DNA from: Gammaproteobacteria bacterium
GTDB lineage: Bacteria > Pseudomonadota > Gammaproteobacteria > Pseudomonadales > Pseudohongiellaceae
DNA: 64,000 nucleotides
NCBI GenBank assembly: GCA_029245395.1
Contig: JAQWPL010000007.1
Span: 34,001-98,000 of the forward strand
Reading direction: 5' to 3'
In this document: positions 8,100 to 16,688 of the stretch, piece after piece
Numbering within the stretch: the first letter of the stretch is position 1
Layout of the letters: each line of letters opens with the position of its first letter
The notes under the pieces: generated by a model
What the model was told of the DNA's origin: nothing
The model's input: the letters and a program-made list of their open reading frames with translations, nothing else
The model's database searches: none
Program-made: the position numbers and the translations under genes

Positions 8100-9254
8100 A
8101 TGAACATCGACCGACGACAATTCAACACCCTGGCTGCCGGCTTGTTAAGCTGGCCAACGGTTGTTGCTGCCAGTAATAAAAACACAGGAAAGCCGCTGTT
8201 TCTTAGCGCCGCTTCAGATGGGGATGACCGTCACTGGGTGATTGGCTTCAGCACTGAAACTGGCATAACAAAGCAGGTGTTCAAACATCAGTTGCCCGCC
8301 CGGGCCCATCATATTGCTGTGCATGAAGCGCTTGGTGTGTATCTGGTGATTGCCAGACGCCCAGGCAGATATCTATGGGCTGGTGATCTGGCGACAGGTA
8401 AACATCTAAATACCATTAATGTGCCAGATGACAGGCATCTTTATGGCCATGGTGTGTTTACAAATAACGGCAAAAATTTTTATACAACGGAAAATGCCTG
8501 GAAGTTAATCAACGGTGATAGCGGAAGAGTAGTTACATGGCAGGCTGACAGGCGTGGAGATACTTTCACTCTAGAAAGACTGGAAGAATATCCCAGTTAC
8601 GGCACCGGGCCTCATGAACTGCTCCTGAAACCTGACCAGCAAACCCTTGTAGTTGCCAATGGCGGTATTCGTACCCATCCAGATCGTGGCAGGGAGAAAT
8701 TGAATATTACTTCCATGCAGCCATCACTTGTCTACATGGATGCTGGCACGGGTGATCTGCAGGATCAGTATGTTCTGAAGGCGGATTACCACAAAGCCAG
8801 TATTCGTCACCTTGACCAGAATGCGTCCGGCCTGATTGCGATAGCCATGCAATATCAGGGTGAAGCTTTTGACCGCGCACCCCTGTTGGCACTGCATCAA
8901 CAAGGTAAAGAGGGCAAAGGAATGCGTACTCTATGGGCGCCAGAACCGGTGCAGGGACAGATGTCCCAGTATGTAGGCTCTGTGCGCTTTGATAATTCCG
9001 GCAGATATATTGCTGCCTCTTGTCCGCGCGGCAACATGATTTCTTTTTGGGATACAAACAACGATTCGTTGGTTGGTACCGTGCGCTCCCGTGACGGTTG
9101 CGGCGTGTCTGCTGTTGATAACGGCTTTCTCTACACGGCCGGCACGGGCAGGATTGTCTGGTATGATCTTGCCACTGACCAGGTTGTCGATATGGGAAGT
9201 TCGCTTGAAGACAAAGTGTTCTGGGACAACCATCTGAGCATACTCAGTGTATAA
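8100..9254 (+). CDS. DUF1513 secreted beta-propeller protein (Tat substrate)
   Basis: The start is ATG 8100, with GTG 8097 directly before it as an alternative. The N-terminus MNIDRRQFNTLAAGLLSW is a twin-arginine signal, so the protein should fold in the cytoplasm before export. The remaining 360 residues show DUF1513 features: LYGHGVFTNNGKNFYTTEN, a PSYGTGPHELLLKPDQQTLVVANGGI stretch, and regularly spaced propeller-like blades. DUF1513 is a standard member of imelysin/DUF1111 iron clusters. Its biochemical role is unknown to me. I see no good Shine-Dalgarno sequence, because the REP-like unit runs to within 20 bases of the start. The last 8 bases overlap the start of the peroxidase gene. 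A truncated copy of this gene's first 11 codons recurs at 63214. Confidence 0.82.
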   Translation: MNIDRRQFNTLAAGLLSWPTVVAASNKNTGKPLFLSAASDGDDRHWVIGFSTETGITKQVFKHQLPARAHHIAVHEALGVYLVIARRPGRYLWAGDLATGKHLNTINVPDDRHLYGHGVFTNNGKNFYTTENAWKLINGDSGRVVTWQADRRGDTFTLERLEEYPSYGTGPHELLLKPDQQTLVVANGGIRTHPDRGREKLNITSMQPSLVYMDAGTGDLQDQYVLKADYHKASIRHLDQNASGLIAIAMQYQGEAFDRAPLLALHQQGKEGKGMRTLWAPEPVQGQMSQYVGSVRFDNSGRYIAASCPRGNMISFWDTNNDSLVGTVRSRDGCGVSAVDNGFLYTAGTGRIVWYDLATDQVVDMGSSLEDKVFWDNHLSILSV

Positions 9255-10419
9255 GTTGCTTATGAATCCTGGAATACTATTTTCCCTATTTTTGGCTGGA
9301 CTACCGCTTGTATCTATAGGGCAGGAAGCGCGGGGAGCTGAGATAGATCAAACCCGGCTGGAAGACCTTGGCCGCGCCCTGTTTTTCGATGTCAGTTTGT
9401 CACGTGACAAAACTCAGGGCTGTGCCACTTGCCATGACCCGGCACAGGCTTTTATCGATTGGCGTGATAATGGTGTCAGAAAAGCCGTGTCCATGGGCGG
9501 CGATTTTTCTTCTTTGGGCGACCGCAATGCTCCCTCAGCTTCCTATGCAGCACTAACACCCGAGTTTCATATCAATGACGAGGGCGACTATGTTGGCGGC
9601 ATGTTCTGGGACGGTCGTGAATCAGATCTGAAAGGCCAGGCTGGCGGCCCCTTCCTGAACCCTCTGGAAATGCAAATGCCGGACAAGGCCAGCGTGGTGG
9701 ATCGATTGCAGGAACACACGCTTTTTCCGTATGCCTTTAAATCACTGTTTGGTGAGGATGTCTTTGATAAAGTGGATATCGCCTTTCGCCGTATGACGGA
9801 AGCCATCGCCGCGTTTGAGCGCACGGAATTTTTCTCACCTTTTGATTCAAAATACGATCGATATTTACAAGGGGAGTATGAACCCACCGATGAAGAAGAG
9901 CTGGGCATAACCCTGTTTTTTTCTGAGCAATTCACTAACTGCAATCAGTGTCACCAAATAAAAACATTTGCCGAGAGCGAAGGCGAAACTTTTTCCAGTT
10001 ACAAGTATTTCAATATTGGTACACCGGTGAATACAGAAGTAAGGCGTCTCAATGGGCTAGGTGTGGATCATATCGATTACGGCTTGCTGGAAAACCCCCT
10101 GGTGGATGATCCGGCTCAGGCAGGCAAATTCAAAACATCAACCCTACGCAATGTGGCACTTACTGCACCATATATGCATAACGGGGTATTCCACGACCTG
10201 AAAACCGTGGTGCAGTTTTACAACAAGTACAACGTACGCGGCCCAGTCGCGGATACTAATCCGGAAACTGGCGAGCCTTGGGGAGAACCTGAAGTCGCAG
10301 AAAATTTAGCTTTGGAAGAATTGGAATCAGGCGATGCGCTGGATGAACGCCGCATCAATGCCCTTGTGACATTCATGCATATGCTCACGGATAGGCGCTA
10401 TGAGCATTTGGTTGAGTAA
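9247..10419 (+). CDS. Di-heme cytochrome c peroxidase (CcpA/MauG family)
   Basis: The 390-residue exported protein has a signal peptide (MNPGILFSLFLAGLPLVSIG, probably starting at Met6, 9262). Two heme motifs are CATCH at residues 59-63 and CNQCH at 232-236. The typical family signature KFKTSTLRNVALTAPYMHNGVF lies near residue 300. The family reduces hydrogen peroxide with electrons from small periplasmic cytochromes or azurin, or in MauG-type members carries out protein-directed oxidation. The gene overlaps the DUF1513 stop by 8 bases, so they are probably one transcript. Its place in an iron cluster suggests either peroxide protection during iron oxidation or redox work on ferrous iron. The choice between these is open. 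Confidence 0.9.
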   Translation: MYKLLMNPGILFSLFLAGLPLVSIGQEARGAEIDQTRLEDLGRALFFDVSLSRDKTQGCATCHDPAQAFIDWRDNGVRKAVSMGGDFSSLGDRNAPSASYAALTPEFHINDEGDYVGGMFWDGRESDLKGQAGGPFLNPLEMQMPDKASVVDRLQEHTLFPYAFKSLFGEDVFDKVDIAFRRMTEAIAAFERTEFFSPFDSKYDRYLQGEYEPTDEEELGITLFFSEQFTNCNQCHQIKTFAESEGETFSSYKYFNIGTPVNTEVRRLNGLGVDHIDYGLLENPLVDDPAQAGKFKTSTLRNVALTAPYMHNGVFHDLKTVVQFYNKYNVRGPVADTNPETGEPWGEPEVAENLALEELESGDALDERRINALVTFMHMLTDRRYEHLVE

Positions 10420-10514
10420 CAAATCTTAAAGTCCGCTAAATCTACTTGTCCTAATGGCCCGATAAAAAAATTGCTCTTTAGTTTTTAAATTAAAATAACC
10501 AAGAATAAGCCTTT

Positions 10515-11264
10515 ATGCCCAAATCCTCTCCCCGTAAATTGACTGTAATCAGTTCACACCAGATCACACCCAATATGAAACGTATCACTCTGGGTGGTTC
10601 TGCTCTTGAAGGGTTTCCTCCAAATCAGGAAAGCGCCTATATAAAGTTGCAAGTACCTGATGAAAGACAGGATTCACTGGTGACACGAACATACACTGTG
10701 CGCAACTACAGAGAAAATCTTAATGAGTTGGATGTCGATTTTTTCCTGCATGGTGACGGCGGGCCTGCTTCAGCCTGGGCTTCGCGTGCCCAGGCAGGTG
10801 ATGAGATTGCTGTTGCCGGCCCCGGAGGTAAAAAGTTGCTGGACTTTTCAGCGGACTGGTTTGTGCTGGCTGGAGACATGACCGCACTTCCGGCTATTAG
10901 CGTAAATATAGAGCAATTGCCGGATCATGCGCGGGGCTATGCTGTTATTGAAATACTGCATGAAAGTGATATTCAGGCATTTCAAACTCCAGACGCATTT
11001 GAAATTCATTGGGTCATTAACCCAACACCTGAAAAAGAGAATACTCTTCTACTGGATAAAGTTATGCAATTGCCCTGGCTGGAAGGCAATCCTTCGATCT
11101 GGGCCGCTTGTGAATTTAGCAGTATGCGTGCTCTGCGCCGCTACTTTAAACAGGATAAAAATGTACCGAAAAAATCAGTTTATGTATCCAGTTACTGGAA
11201 ATGTGGACTGAGTGAAGAACAACACAAAAAGATTAAACGCACAGACGCCGAAACAGCTGGCTGA
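10515..11264 (+). CDS. Siderophore-interacting protein, FAD-dependent ferric reductase-like (SIP family)
   Basis: The 249-residue cytoplasmic protein has the ferredoxin-reductase-like layout of the SIP/ViuB family. The flavin-binding strand RTYTVRNYRENLNELDVDF lies near residue 60. It is followed by ASRAQAGDEIAVAGPGG, an NAD-binding-like half (WFVLAGDMTALPAI), and the family C-terminus YVSSYWKCGLSEEQHK. These proteins release iron from ferric siderophores by reduction. It lies 95 bases after the peroxidase gene on the same strand and completes the iron-handling cluster. No siderophore biosynthesis gene or TonB receptor is visible in the window, so it may serve xenosiderophores taken up by receptors encoded elsewhere. 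Confidence 0.87.
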   Translation: MPKSSPRKLTVISSHQITPNMKRITLGGSALEGFPPNQESAYIKLQVPDERQDSLVTRTYTVRNYRENLNELDVDFFLHGDGGPASAWASRAQAGDEIAVAGPGGKKLLDFSADWFVLAGDMTALPAISVNIEQLPDHARGYAVIEILHESDIQAFQTPDAFEIHWVINPTPEKENTLLLDKVMQLPWLEGNPSIWAACEFSSMRALRRYFKQDKNVPKKSVYVSSYWKCGLSEEQHKKIKRTDAETAG

Positions 11265-11399
11265 GAATAGTATTAACAAGCAACAACTTTTCATTTGTGC
11301 CAGGCGAAAATGACCGCTTTTAGCTGAAACTAGATGTTAGTTTTCCAGTCTAAAACAGTATCAGACAATAAGGTCATAATACTGTTGAGTAAAACCAAG

Positions 11400-11762
11400 A
11401 TGAAATCAGGAATCGTACTGTGCGTTGTAATGGCGCTACTGACAGGCTGCACTGCATCCAATGGCGAGTTGCCAGCGGACTTCCCGGCTGATATCCCTGT
11501 CATTAGCGGAGAAATCTATTCGGCACGTCGCACAACCTTTGAAGACGGCCCAGGATTCGCGGTCGCGGTACTCACTACACTGTCGTTCGAGGAGGTCTCC
11601 GCCTTTTACGCCGACGTTGTTGGCCCTTATGGGGACGGTTACGTGCTCGTCGAGACTGTCCGCAGCGACACACCGACGCGCTACGTGAGTATCGCTGTTC
11701 ACCTGACGGGCAACTATCAACCCGGCTCTGGCTTTGTTGAGTTTTTTGAAGTTGGTCAATAA
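11400..11762 (+). CDS. Small hypothetical lipoprotein
   Basis: I place the start at ATG 11400, giving MKSGIVLCVVMALLTGCTAS, a clear lipoprotein signal with lipobox LTGC. The 22 upstream codons open in the same frame lack export character. The mature part is about 100 residues, acidic, with a compact alpha-beta look (FEDGPGFAVAVLTTLSFEEVSAFYADVV and RYVSIAVHLTG). The phrase ADFPADIPVISG followed by a short strand resembles small outer-membrane-tethered proteins of unknown function. I do not recognise a family. It stands alone between the SIP gene and the selenoprotein gene, each separated by more than 100 bases. Confidence 0.65.
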   Translation: MKSGIVLCVVMALLTGCTASNGELPADFPADIPVISGEIYSARRTTFEDGPGFAVAVLTTLSFEEVSAFYADVVGPYGDGYVLVETVRSDTPTRYVSIAVHLTGNYQPGSGFVEFFEVGQ

Positions 11763-11911
11763 ATATGAATGTCTGCTTTAGGCTAAAAGCGGATATTTAA
11801 AGCTAAAAAGGTCAAAGTAGCCTGAATTCAAGGCTTTAAATGAGTCTCTTCATTAACCTGTCCGATTCTATTAGACTGACTATCTAACTGAATTGACTAT
11901 ATAGTTTCAAG

Positions 11912-13048
11912 GTGACAAAGATGAAAGCAACAACGACTTTTTTACTGGCAATAGGCTTTCTGTTGTCTTTCAGCCTTTTTGCCCAACCTGAGACCATCGA
12001 CCTTTCAACGCGCGGCCCCCAGGTAGGTGAAACCCTCCCCGAATTCAGTCTCCCCGATCAGAATGGAGATCTCTGGACCCAGGAATCCATACTTGGTGAA
12101 AATGGCACCATGCTGGTCTTCTTGCGTTCAGCCGATTGGTGACCCTACTGCAAAACGCAGCTCGTGGAGTTGCAACGTGATGTAGAAGCCCTGCGCGAAG
12201 CAGGCATTAACCTGGTGACTATCAGTTATGATTCCCAGGAAGCCATAAAACGTTTTTCCGATGCCTTTGGCATTAGTTTCACCATGTTGTCTGATGAAGG
12301 CTCAATTGTTATCGAGCGCTTCAATCTGCTGAATCCTGTACCGCAGTGGGGGATGGAATTTGGTGTAGACGACCCCGAAATGGCGGAAACCTTCCGCACC
12401 TATGTATCTGTGACTCGTCCCAATGAGCTCTTTGTCGGTATTTCCTTTCCCGGCACCTTTATTCTTGATACCAGTGGCATCGTGCAGGAGCGTCACTTCG
12501 AGGATTTCTATATTGAACGCAACACCATCGCCAGTGTGCTGCTGCGCCGAGGGGAAGATCTTGATCCCATTGAGGCGATGCAAGTCACTACTCCCCAGTT
12601 CAACCTGACCACTTATACCAGCAATACAGCCCTGGCTTTCGGCAACCGGTTTGCGTTGATGTTCGATATTGAGCCGCTGGAGGATATGCATGTTTATGCA
12701 CCAGGAGCTGATGATTACCAGGTGGTAAGTTTGAATCTTGATCCAAACCCCTATATCCAGGAAATGGCAATGGATTACCAGGAGGCTGTGGATTATTACT
12801 TTGAGCCCTTCGATGAAACCATACCGGTTTATCTGCAACCGTTCTCTCTTATTCAGGAACTGGTGTTTGATGGTGATCCGTCTACTCAGCAAGCATTGCG
12901 CGGACAGGAGAGTATTACCCTCACTGGCAGCCTGGAATATCAGGCCTGTAGTTCTACCTTCTGTTATCCACCAGCATCCATTCCTTTGTTCTGGACCATG
13001 GAGCTTCGGGATCTGGTGTTCAGGCGACCGATGACAGAAGAGCAGTAG
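11912..13048 (+). CDS. Selenocysteine-containing redoxin fused to a DsbD-N-like domain (UGA read through at 12140)
   Basis: One frame runs 11912-13048 with a single TGA at 12140-12142. Reading it as selenocysteine gives 378 residues and an active site DWUPYCKTQL, with Sec77 where Cys homologues have WCPYC, and resolving Cys80. The order is signal peptide (1-24), AhpC/TSA-type redoxin domain (about 35-190, with LVTISYDSQEAIKRFSDAFG), and a C-terminal part (about 225-375) with YQACSSTFCYPP (Cys346 and Cys351), like the DsbD N-terminal domain. It should act in the periplasm as a peroxidase or thiol-disulfide reductase, perhaps fed electrons through its own C-terminal cysteines. A hairpin 14 bases after the UGA fits a bacterial SECIS element. 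Automatic gene callers will split this into two genes, the second starting at GTG 12164. A nonsense mutation is the alternative. Confidence 0.85.
12140..12173 (+). promoter_or_regulatory. Sec UGA codon and candidate bacterial SECIS hairpin
   Basis: Directly after the UGA (12140-12142), bases 12157-12163 (GCAGCTC) pair with 12167-12173 (GAGTTGC). This makes a 7-base-pair stem with one G-U pair and a GUG loop. The loop G is 22 bases after the UGA, inside the 16-37 base range usual for bacterial SECIS elements recognised by SelB. The hairpin lies inside the coding sequence, as bacterial SECIS elements do. Confidence 0.65.
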
Positions 13049-13087
13049 AATGAGTGAATTAAAAGTTAAAAGGGATTAAAAGAATTA

Positions 13088-13141
13088 AAAGAATTAAAAG
13101 GGGTCAGAGCCATTTGATAGTAAAGGGCCTGACCCTTTTTT
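13088..13141. terminator. Bidirectional hairpin terminator built from a GGGTCAGA repeat
   Basis: AAAAGGGGTCAG at 13097-13108 pairs with CTGACCCTTTT at 13129-13139, followed by a T run on the plus strand and preceded by A-rich sequence. It can therefore stop transcription from the selenoprotein gene (plus) and the methyltransferase gene (minus) that converge here. The core GGGGTCAGAGCCATTTGAT recurs near 37050, and related copies lie near 22190 and 36925. GAATTAAAA units are tandemly repeated just before it (13080-13097). Confidence 0.7.
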
Positions 13142-14052
13142 TATACCAGTGTGAATCGTGCGATCTTCAAGCCTTTGCCCGCTTCACTTTCTTCAAATTC
13201 AGGCGCAACCGGCAGCCATTCTTCAAAGCTCGCACCCGGTAATTCATCCGTAAATACACTTTCCAGGAATCCCTCATCAAGGAAAGGGCTGTTCAGCGCA
13301 GCAATGACAGTAGCTCCTGAGTTACACAGTTTCGGTAACCGGCGTACAACGCTCTTGTAGTTTTTTTCGGCGTTAAAACTGCCACGCTGGTTCGTCGGGG
13401 GATCGATAATCACCAGATCATAGCGCCCAAACTGATGAACTCTGCCCCAGGACTTGAACAGGTTATGGGGAATATTATGAATCTCTTTAGTGCCCTGACC
13501 ATTAAGCATGTGGTTATGCATGCCCCACTCAATACTGGGTTTGCTCATGTCCACATTAGTTACAGAACTGGCACCACCGGCGAGAGCAGCTACTGATAGA
13601 GCACAAGTATAGGCAAACAAGTTCAGCACGTTTTTGCCTTCACTGTTCGCCATTAACCACTCTCGCAACGGACCTGTGTCGAGAAATAAACCGGCATTTT
13701 GACGCCGGCCTGGATGGACTTCGAAGCGCAGCCCCTGGGCTTTAACAATAACTTTGTCGGGTACTTCACCAAACAACGTATCAGCAGGTGACTGGTTAAT
13801 ATAGCGGTGCTGGAAAACAATAGCACTAATTTGTCCTGTGCTGTCTGCTGCAAGAATCAATTCTTTAAGTGCTTCGGGATCGTCTACAGGTTGCCAGGCT
13901 GATACCAGTACTACTGGTTTGAACCAGTCGACACATAGATGCTCGAAGCCTGGGTAACTTTTGCCGCGACCATGAAAGAGTCGCCGGGCTTCCGGCTGAG
14001 GTTCAGCAAAAAATCCGGTGAGTTTTTTGGAGAGTGGGTTACTGATTGTCAT
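13141..14052 (-). CDS. Class I SAM-dependent RNA methyltransferase (RlmI/RlmK-like catalytic domain)
   Basis: I start at ATG 14052 ([19 protein letters not shown]), since the longer frame to 14187 lies inside queH and is rich in Ala/Thr/Ser noise. The roughly 303-residue protein has the SAM-binding motif [18 protein letters not shown], then [18 protein letters not shown], and the catalytic-type [19 protein letters not shown]. This pattern is shared by the COG1092 methyltransferases that modify 23S rRNA cytosines. The PUA domain of RlmI is absent, so the target is not certain. The start overlaps the queH stop by 14 bases, so the two are co-translated. Both are RNA-modification genes, a sensible pairing. 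Confidence 0.8.
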   Translation of the reverse strand: MTISNPLSKKLTGFFAEPQPEARRLFHGRGKSYPGFEHLCVDWFKPVVLVSAWQPVDDPEALKELILAADSTGQISAIVFQHRYINQSPADTLFGEVPDKVIVKAQGLRFEVHPGRRQNAGLFLDTGPLREWLMANSEGKNVLNLFAYTCALSVAALAGGASSVTNVDMSKPSIEWGMHNHMLNGQGTKEIHNIPHNLFKSWGRVHQFGRYDLVIIDPPTNQRGSFNAEKNYKSVVRRLPKLCNSGATVIAALNSPFLDEGFLESVFTDELPGASFEEWLPVAPEFEESEAGKGLKIARFTLV

Positions 14053-14734
14053 CCGTGCCGTAATACTGGACGCCGATCTTGATGCGGTCGCGGCCCTTGG
14101 CCATGCGGTGGTTATTGGTGTCGCGTAGTGAATAGATGCAACCGCAGTATTCCTGTTGGTAGAAATTTTCACGTTTGCTGATTTCAATCATGCGTTGAGA
14201 CCCGCCGCCTTTGCGCCAGTTGTAATCCCAGTATTCCATGCCTTCATAGCGGGCTGCGGCACGCTCTCCGCAGTCGTTGATTTGTTGCATATTTTTCCAG
14301 CGTGAAATGCCAAGGCAAGAAGAGATTATCGGATAATCGTGTTCCTGGGCATACAGGGCAGTGCGCTCGAAACGCATGTCAAAACATTGGGTGCAGCGCT
14401 CGCCGCGTTCGGGTTCCATCTCCAGGCCTTTGACGCGCTCGAACCAGTTGTCAGTGTCATAATCTGCATCGATGAATTCAATGTCGTGCTTCTCTGCAAA
14501 ACTGATGTTTTCTTCCTTGCGCAGCTCATATTCCCGTTTCGGATGGATATTGGGATTATAGAAAAAGATACTGTAGTTGATGCCTGAAGCATGCAGAGCT
14601 TCCATGACTTCACCTGAACAGGGCGCACAACAGGAATGTAGCAGCAGCCGGTCAGCTCCGTCGGGGAGCTCCAACTGAGGTCTTTCTGGCGATTTTTCTG
14701 CCTGATTCATGGGTTTGGGCTGCACTTTTACCAC
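14039..14734 (-). CDS. queH: Epoxyqueuosine reductase QueH
   Basis: The product (231 residues from GTG 14734; ATG 14710 is an alternative that trims 8 residues) is a QueH/DUF208 protein, the non-cobalamin enzyme for the last step of queuosine synthesis in tRNA. The iron-sulfur and metal cysteines are all present: [11 protein letters not shown] near residue 35, [16 protein letters not shown] near 112, and [11 protein letters not shown] near 195. The conserved [15 protein letters not shown] segment also matches. It is cytoplasmic and is followed by an overlapping methyltransferase gene, so an RNA-modification mini-operon is likely. No other que gene lies in the window. Confidence 0.92.
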   Translation of the reverse strand: MVKVQPKPMNQAEKSPERPQLELPDGADRLLLHSCCAPCSGEVMEALHASGINYSIFFYNPNIHPKREYELRKEENISFAEKHDIEFIDADYDTDNWFERVKGLEMEPERGERCTQCFDMRFERTALYAQEHDYPIISSCLGISRWKNMQQINDCGERAAARYEGMEYWDYNWRKGGGSQRMIEISKRENFYQQEYCGCIYSLRDTNNHRMAKGRDRIKIGVQYYGTDDNQ

Positions 14735-14840
14735 TACATAGTCCTATAAATAGGGGCGCTACCTTATCATATCCGGAAAAATCAAAAAACCTGGAACCAT
14801 TTGCTCCGGGAAGCGTTTAGATTACAGTGCACTAAAACAT

Positions 14841-15401
14841 GTGGACATTAATTTGCAGAATTTCGACACCAACTTAGCGCTCTGTCAGGAAGGTGACGCA
14901 CCGGCCTGGGAAGCATTGGTAAGGCATTACCAGGGTAGGGTATATGCCGTGGCCTGGTATTACCTGAAAAACAGGGATGATGCGGCACAGGATACATTTA
15001 TCAAGGTCTATGCATAGTTGGATTCATTTCGCGGCAGCAGTGAGGCTTTTTTACCCTGGCTGCTGACAATTACACGAAACTGCTGCATTGACAGGATACG
15101 GAAAAATAATACGCGCCAACGCTACGAGGATGAGTTTTCTCAATCAATGCCCTTGGAAGATCAACAGGCAAACCCGGAAATTCAGTTACTTAGTGAAAAG
15201 TCTGTTTCCTTGTTTTATCACGCACTGGAAAAAATCAATCCGGTGAACAGGGATATAGTTCTGCTTAAGGATATTCAGGGGCTGAAGTTACAAGATGTGG
15301 CAAGAATACTGTCCCTGCCAGTTGGAACAATTAAATCCCGTTCCACGCGGGCACGGACCGAACTGAGTAAGTTGCTGACTGAGTTGAAAGGGCAGAACTA
15401 A
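14841..15401 (+). pseudogene. ECF sigma factor gene interrupted by an in-frame TAG
   Basis: From GTG 14841 the frame codes for MDINLQNFDTNLALCQEGDA and then a region-2-like segment, ending at TAG 15015-15017 after TFIKVYA. The same frame resumes directly with LDSFRGSSEAFLPWLLTITR and a region-4 part (LKLQDVARILSLPVGTIKSR). The homology therefore continues across the stop, which sits where other ECF factors have an ordinary residue between VYxA and LDSF. The segment RDDAAQDTF also looks about three residues shorter than the usual DAEDLxQExF. The two genes that follow are broken too, so I call this a decayed gene. A sequencing error or readthrough is less likely given the pattern. Confidence 0.8.
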
Positions 15402-15427
15402 GTAGCCTTATATAAAGTAATAATGAA

Positions 15428-15906
15428 ATGAAATGTGATGACTTCAGAGAATTAATCGAACCGCTGCAAAATAGCGATCAAGGCAATGTGTTGCCTGAGA
15501 TCCGCGAGCAGTGGGAAGCTCACCTGCATAGTTGCGATGCTTGCCTGGAAATTTTTGAGCAGCAGCTCACTACCCAGGCGGGTGATCAGTTTACCCAATC
15601 AGTGCTGCGGGCAACTTCCGAACCAGCTGCTGAGGTTGATCAGTTACTACAAGAACTTTCTATACAACTAAAGAGCATCGAACCACCGGAGGATTTTCTC
15701 GACTCTGTGCTAGCACAAACTGCCAGCATGCAGCACTCCAGACAGCAGTCCTGGCAAAGGTGGCAACGCTGGAAGCAAGTACTTATGCCACTGTTGTTGC
15801 GACCCTGTTTTGGGCATTGGTTTTTGGAATGCCTGGGGAAGATTTTATTTCTACACAGGAAATACAACAGTGGGTTGATCAGATTGCTGAAACCTTAACC
15901 CTGTAA
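15428..15906 (+). pseudogene. Zinc-finger anti-sigma-factor gene with a frameshift
   Basis: The first 115 codons (MKCDDFRELIEPLQNSD) encode a putative zf-HC2-type anti-sigma domain with HLHSCDACLEIFEQQL, in which His and the CxxC pair would bind zinc. Near 15770 the frame slips. The open frame then continues to 15898 as unlike-protein sequence, while the other frame (from CTG GAA GCA at about 15773) reads LEASTYATVVATLFWALVFG, a proper transmembrane helix, and ends at TAA 15904-15906. A one-base gain or two-base loss therefore separated the cytoplasmic domain from its membrane anchor. The gene is directly downstream of the broken sigma gene and ahead of another broken gene. Confidence 0.75.
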
Positions 15907-15953
15907 AAATTTAGCTAAAATTTATTAGAGAAGCAAGAAAGAGGTAACACCCT

Positions 15954-16568
15954 ATGAATACAACACCACAAACCGCTGACCAGTACGCAGGTCACCAGGA
16001 AAATAATATTCAACAAGCACAAAGTGCCCCGATGCAGGAAAACACTATGAACAGTATTCGCGATCCTCGCAGGAAATCATCATTCATCGCTGCTTTGCTC
16101 TCCTTCGTGCCAGGGCTGGGACAAGTCTATGTTGGTTATTACCGGCGAGGCTTTATTAATATCCTGGTATTTGGCTCCGTTTTTTCCCTCCTGTTAAGCA
16201 CAGGAGGCGACTTGCCTTTCACGCCATTAGGGATAATGTTTCTGATATTTTTCGAGTTTTAAAACATTATCGATGCCAGTCGCCGGGCTACCTTGTTCAA
16301 TCTCAGTCTGGAAGGCATCGAGCAGATCGATCTGCCTGATGAGCTTACCAACAAGCCAATGGCAATTAATGGCAGTTACTTGTTCGGCGCAGTGTTAGTC
16401 ATTGGGGGAGCTATAGCCTTATCCAATACACTGTTTGGTTTGACTCTGGAATGGCTGGAAGAATGATGGCCAGTGGCGCCAATTGGCTTTGGACTGTATC
16501 TGGTCTACCTGGCCTGGAAAGATAAGCAGGAAGAAAGTGGTGACGATAACAAGGATGTAGAAGAATAA
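15954..16568 (+). pseudogene. Multi-helix TM2-like membrane protein gene with two in-frame stops
   Basis: From ATG 15954 (GAGGT Shine-Dalgarno at 15941) the frame spans 205 codons with stops TAA at 16260-16262 and TGA at 16464-16466. Around them the protein is continuous. RRKSSFIAALLSFVPGLGQVYVGYYRRGF is the TM2-like start with its GQxYxGxxxRG motif. Then come FFEF-stop-NIIDASRRA, LFGAVLVIGGAIALSNTLFG and WLEE-stop-WPVAPIGFGLYLVYLAW. Likely ancestral codons are Tyr at the TAA and Trp at the TGA, so each is a single-base change. It is the third gene of the decayed sigma/anti-sigma operon. The original role was probably envelope homeostasis, but that is a guess from context. Confidence 0.8.
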
Positions 16569-16688
16569 AGGATAAAAGATATAGGAGCGGTTTTAACCGC
16601 GGAGAAATTAACAAATACCATTCGAGACTAAAGTCCTTCCTCCAGTGTGCAGGTAGGGACCAGAAGGAAGAGAAAGAGATCCAGGAAT

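Noticed and set aside
12302..12892. Minus-strand frame of 196 codons
   Set aside because: It lies opposite the selenoprotein gene and shows no recognisable domain.
16464..16466. TGA in the TM2-like gene considered as a selenocysteine codon
   Set aside because: The same gene has a TAA earlier, the likely ancestral residue is Trp, and no redox motif is present.
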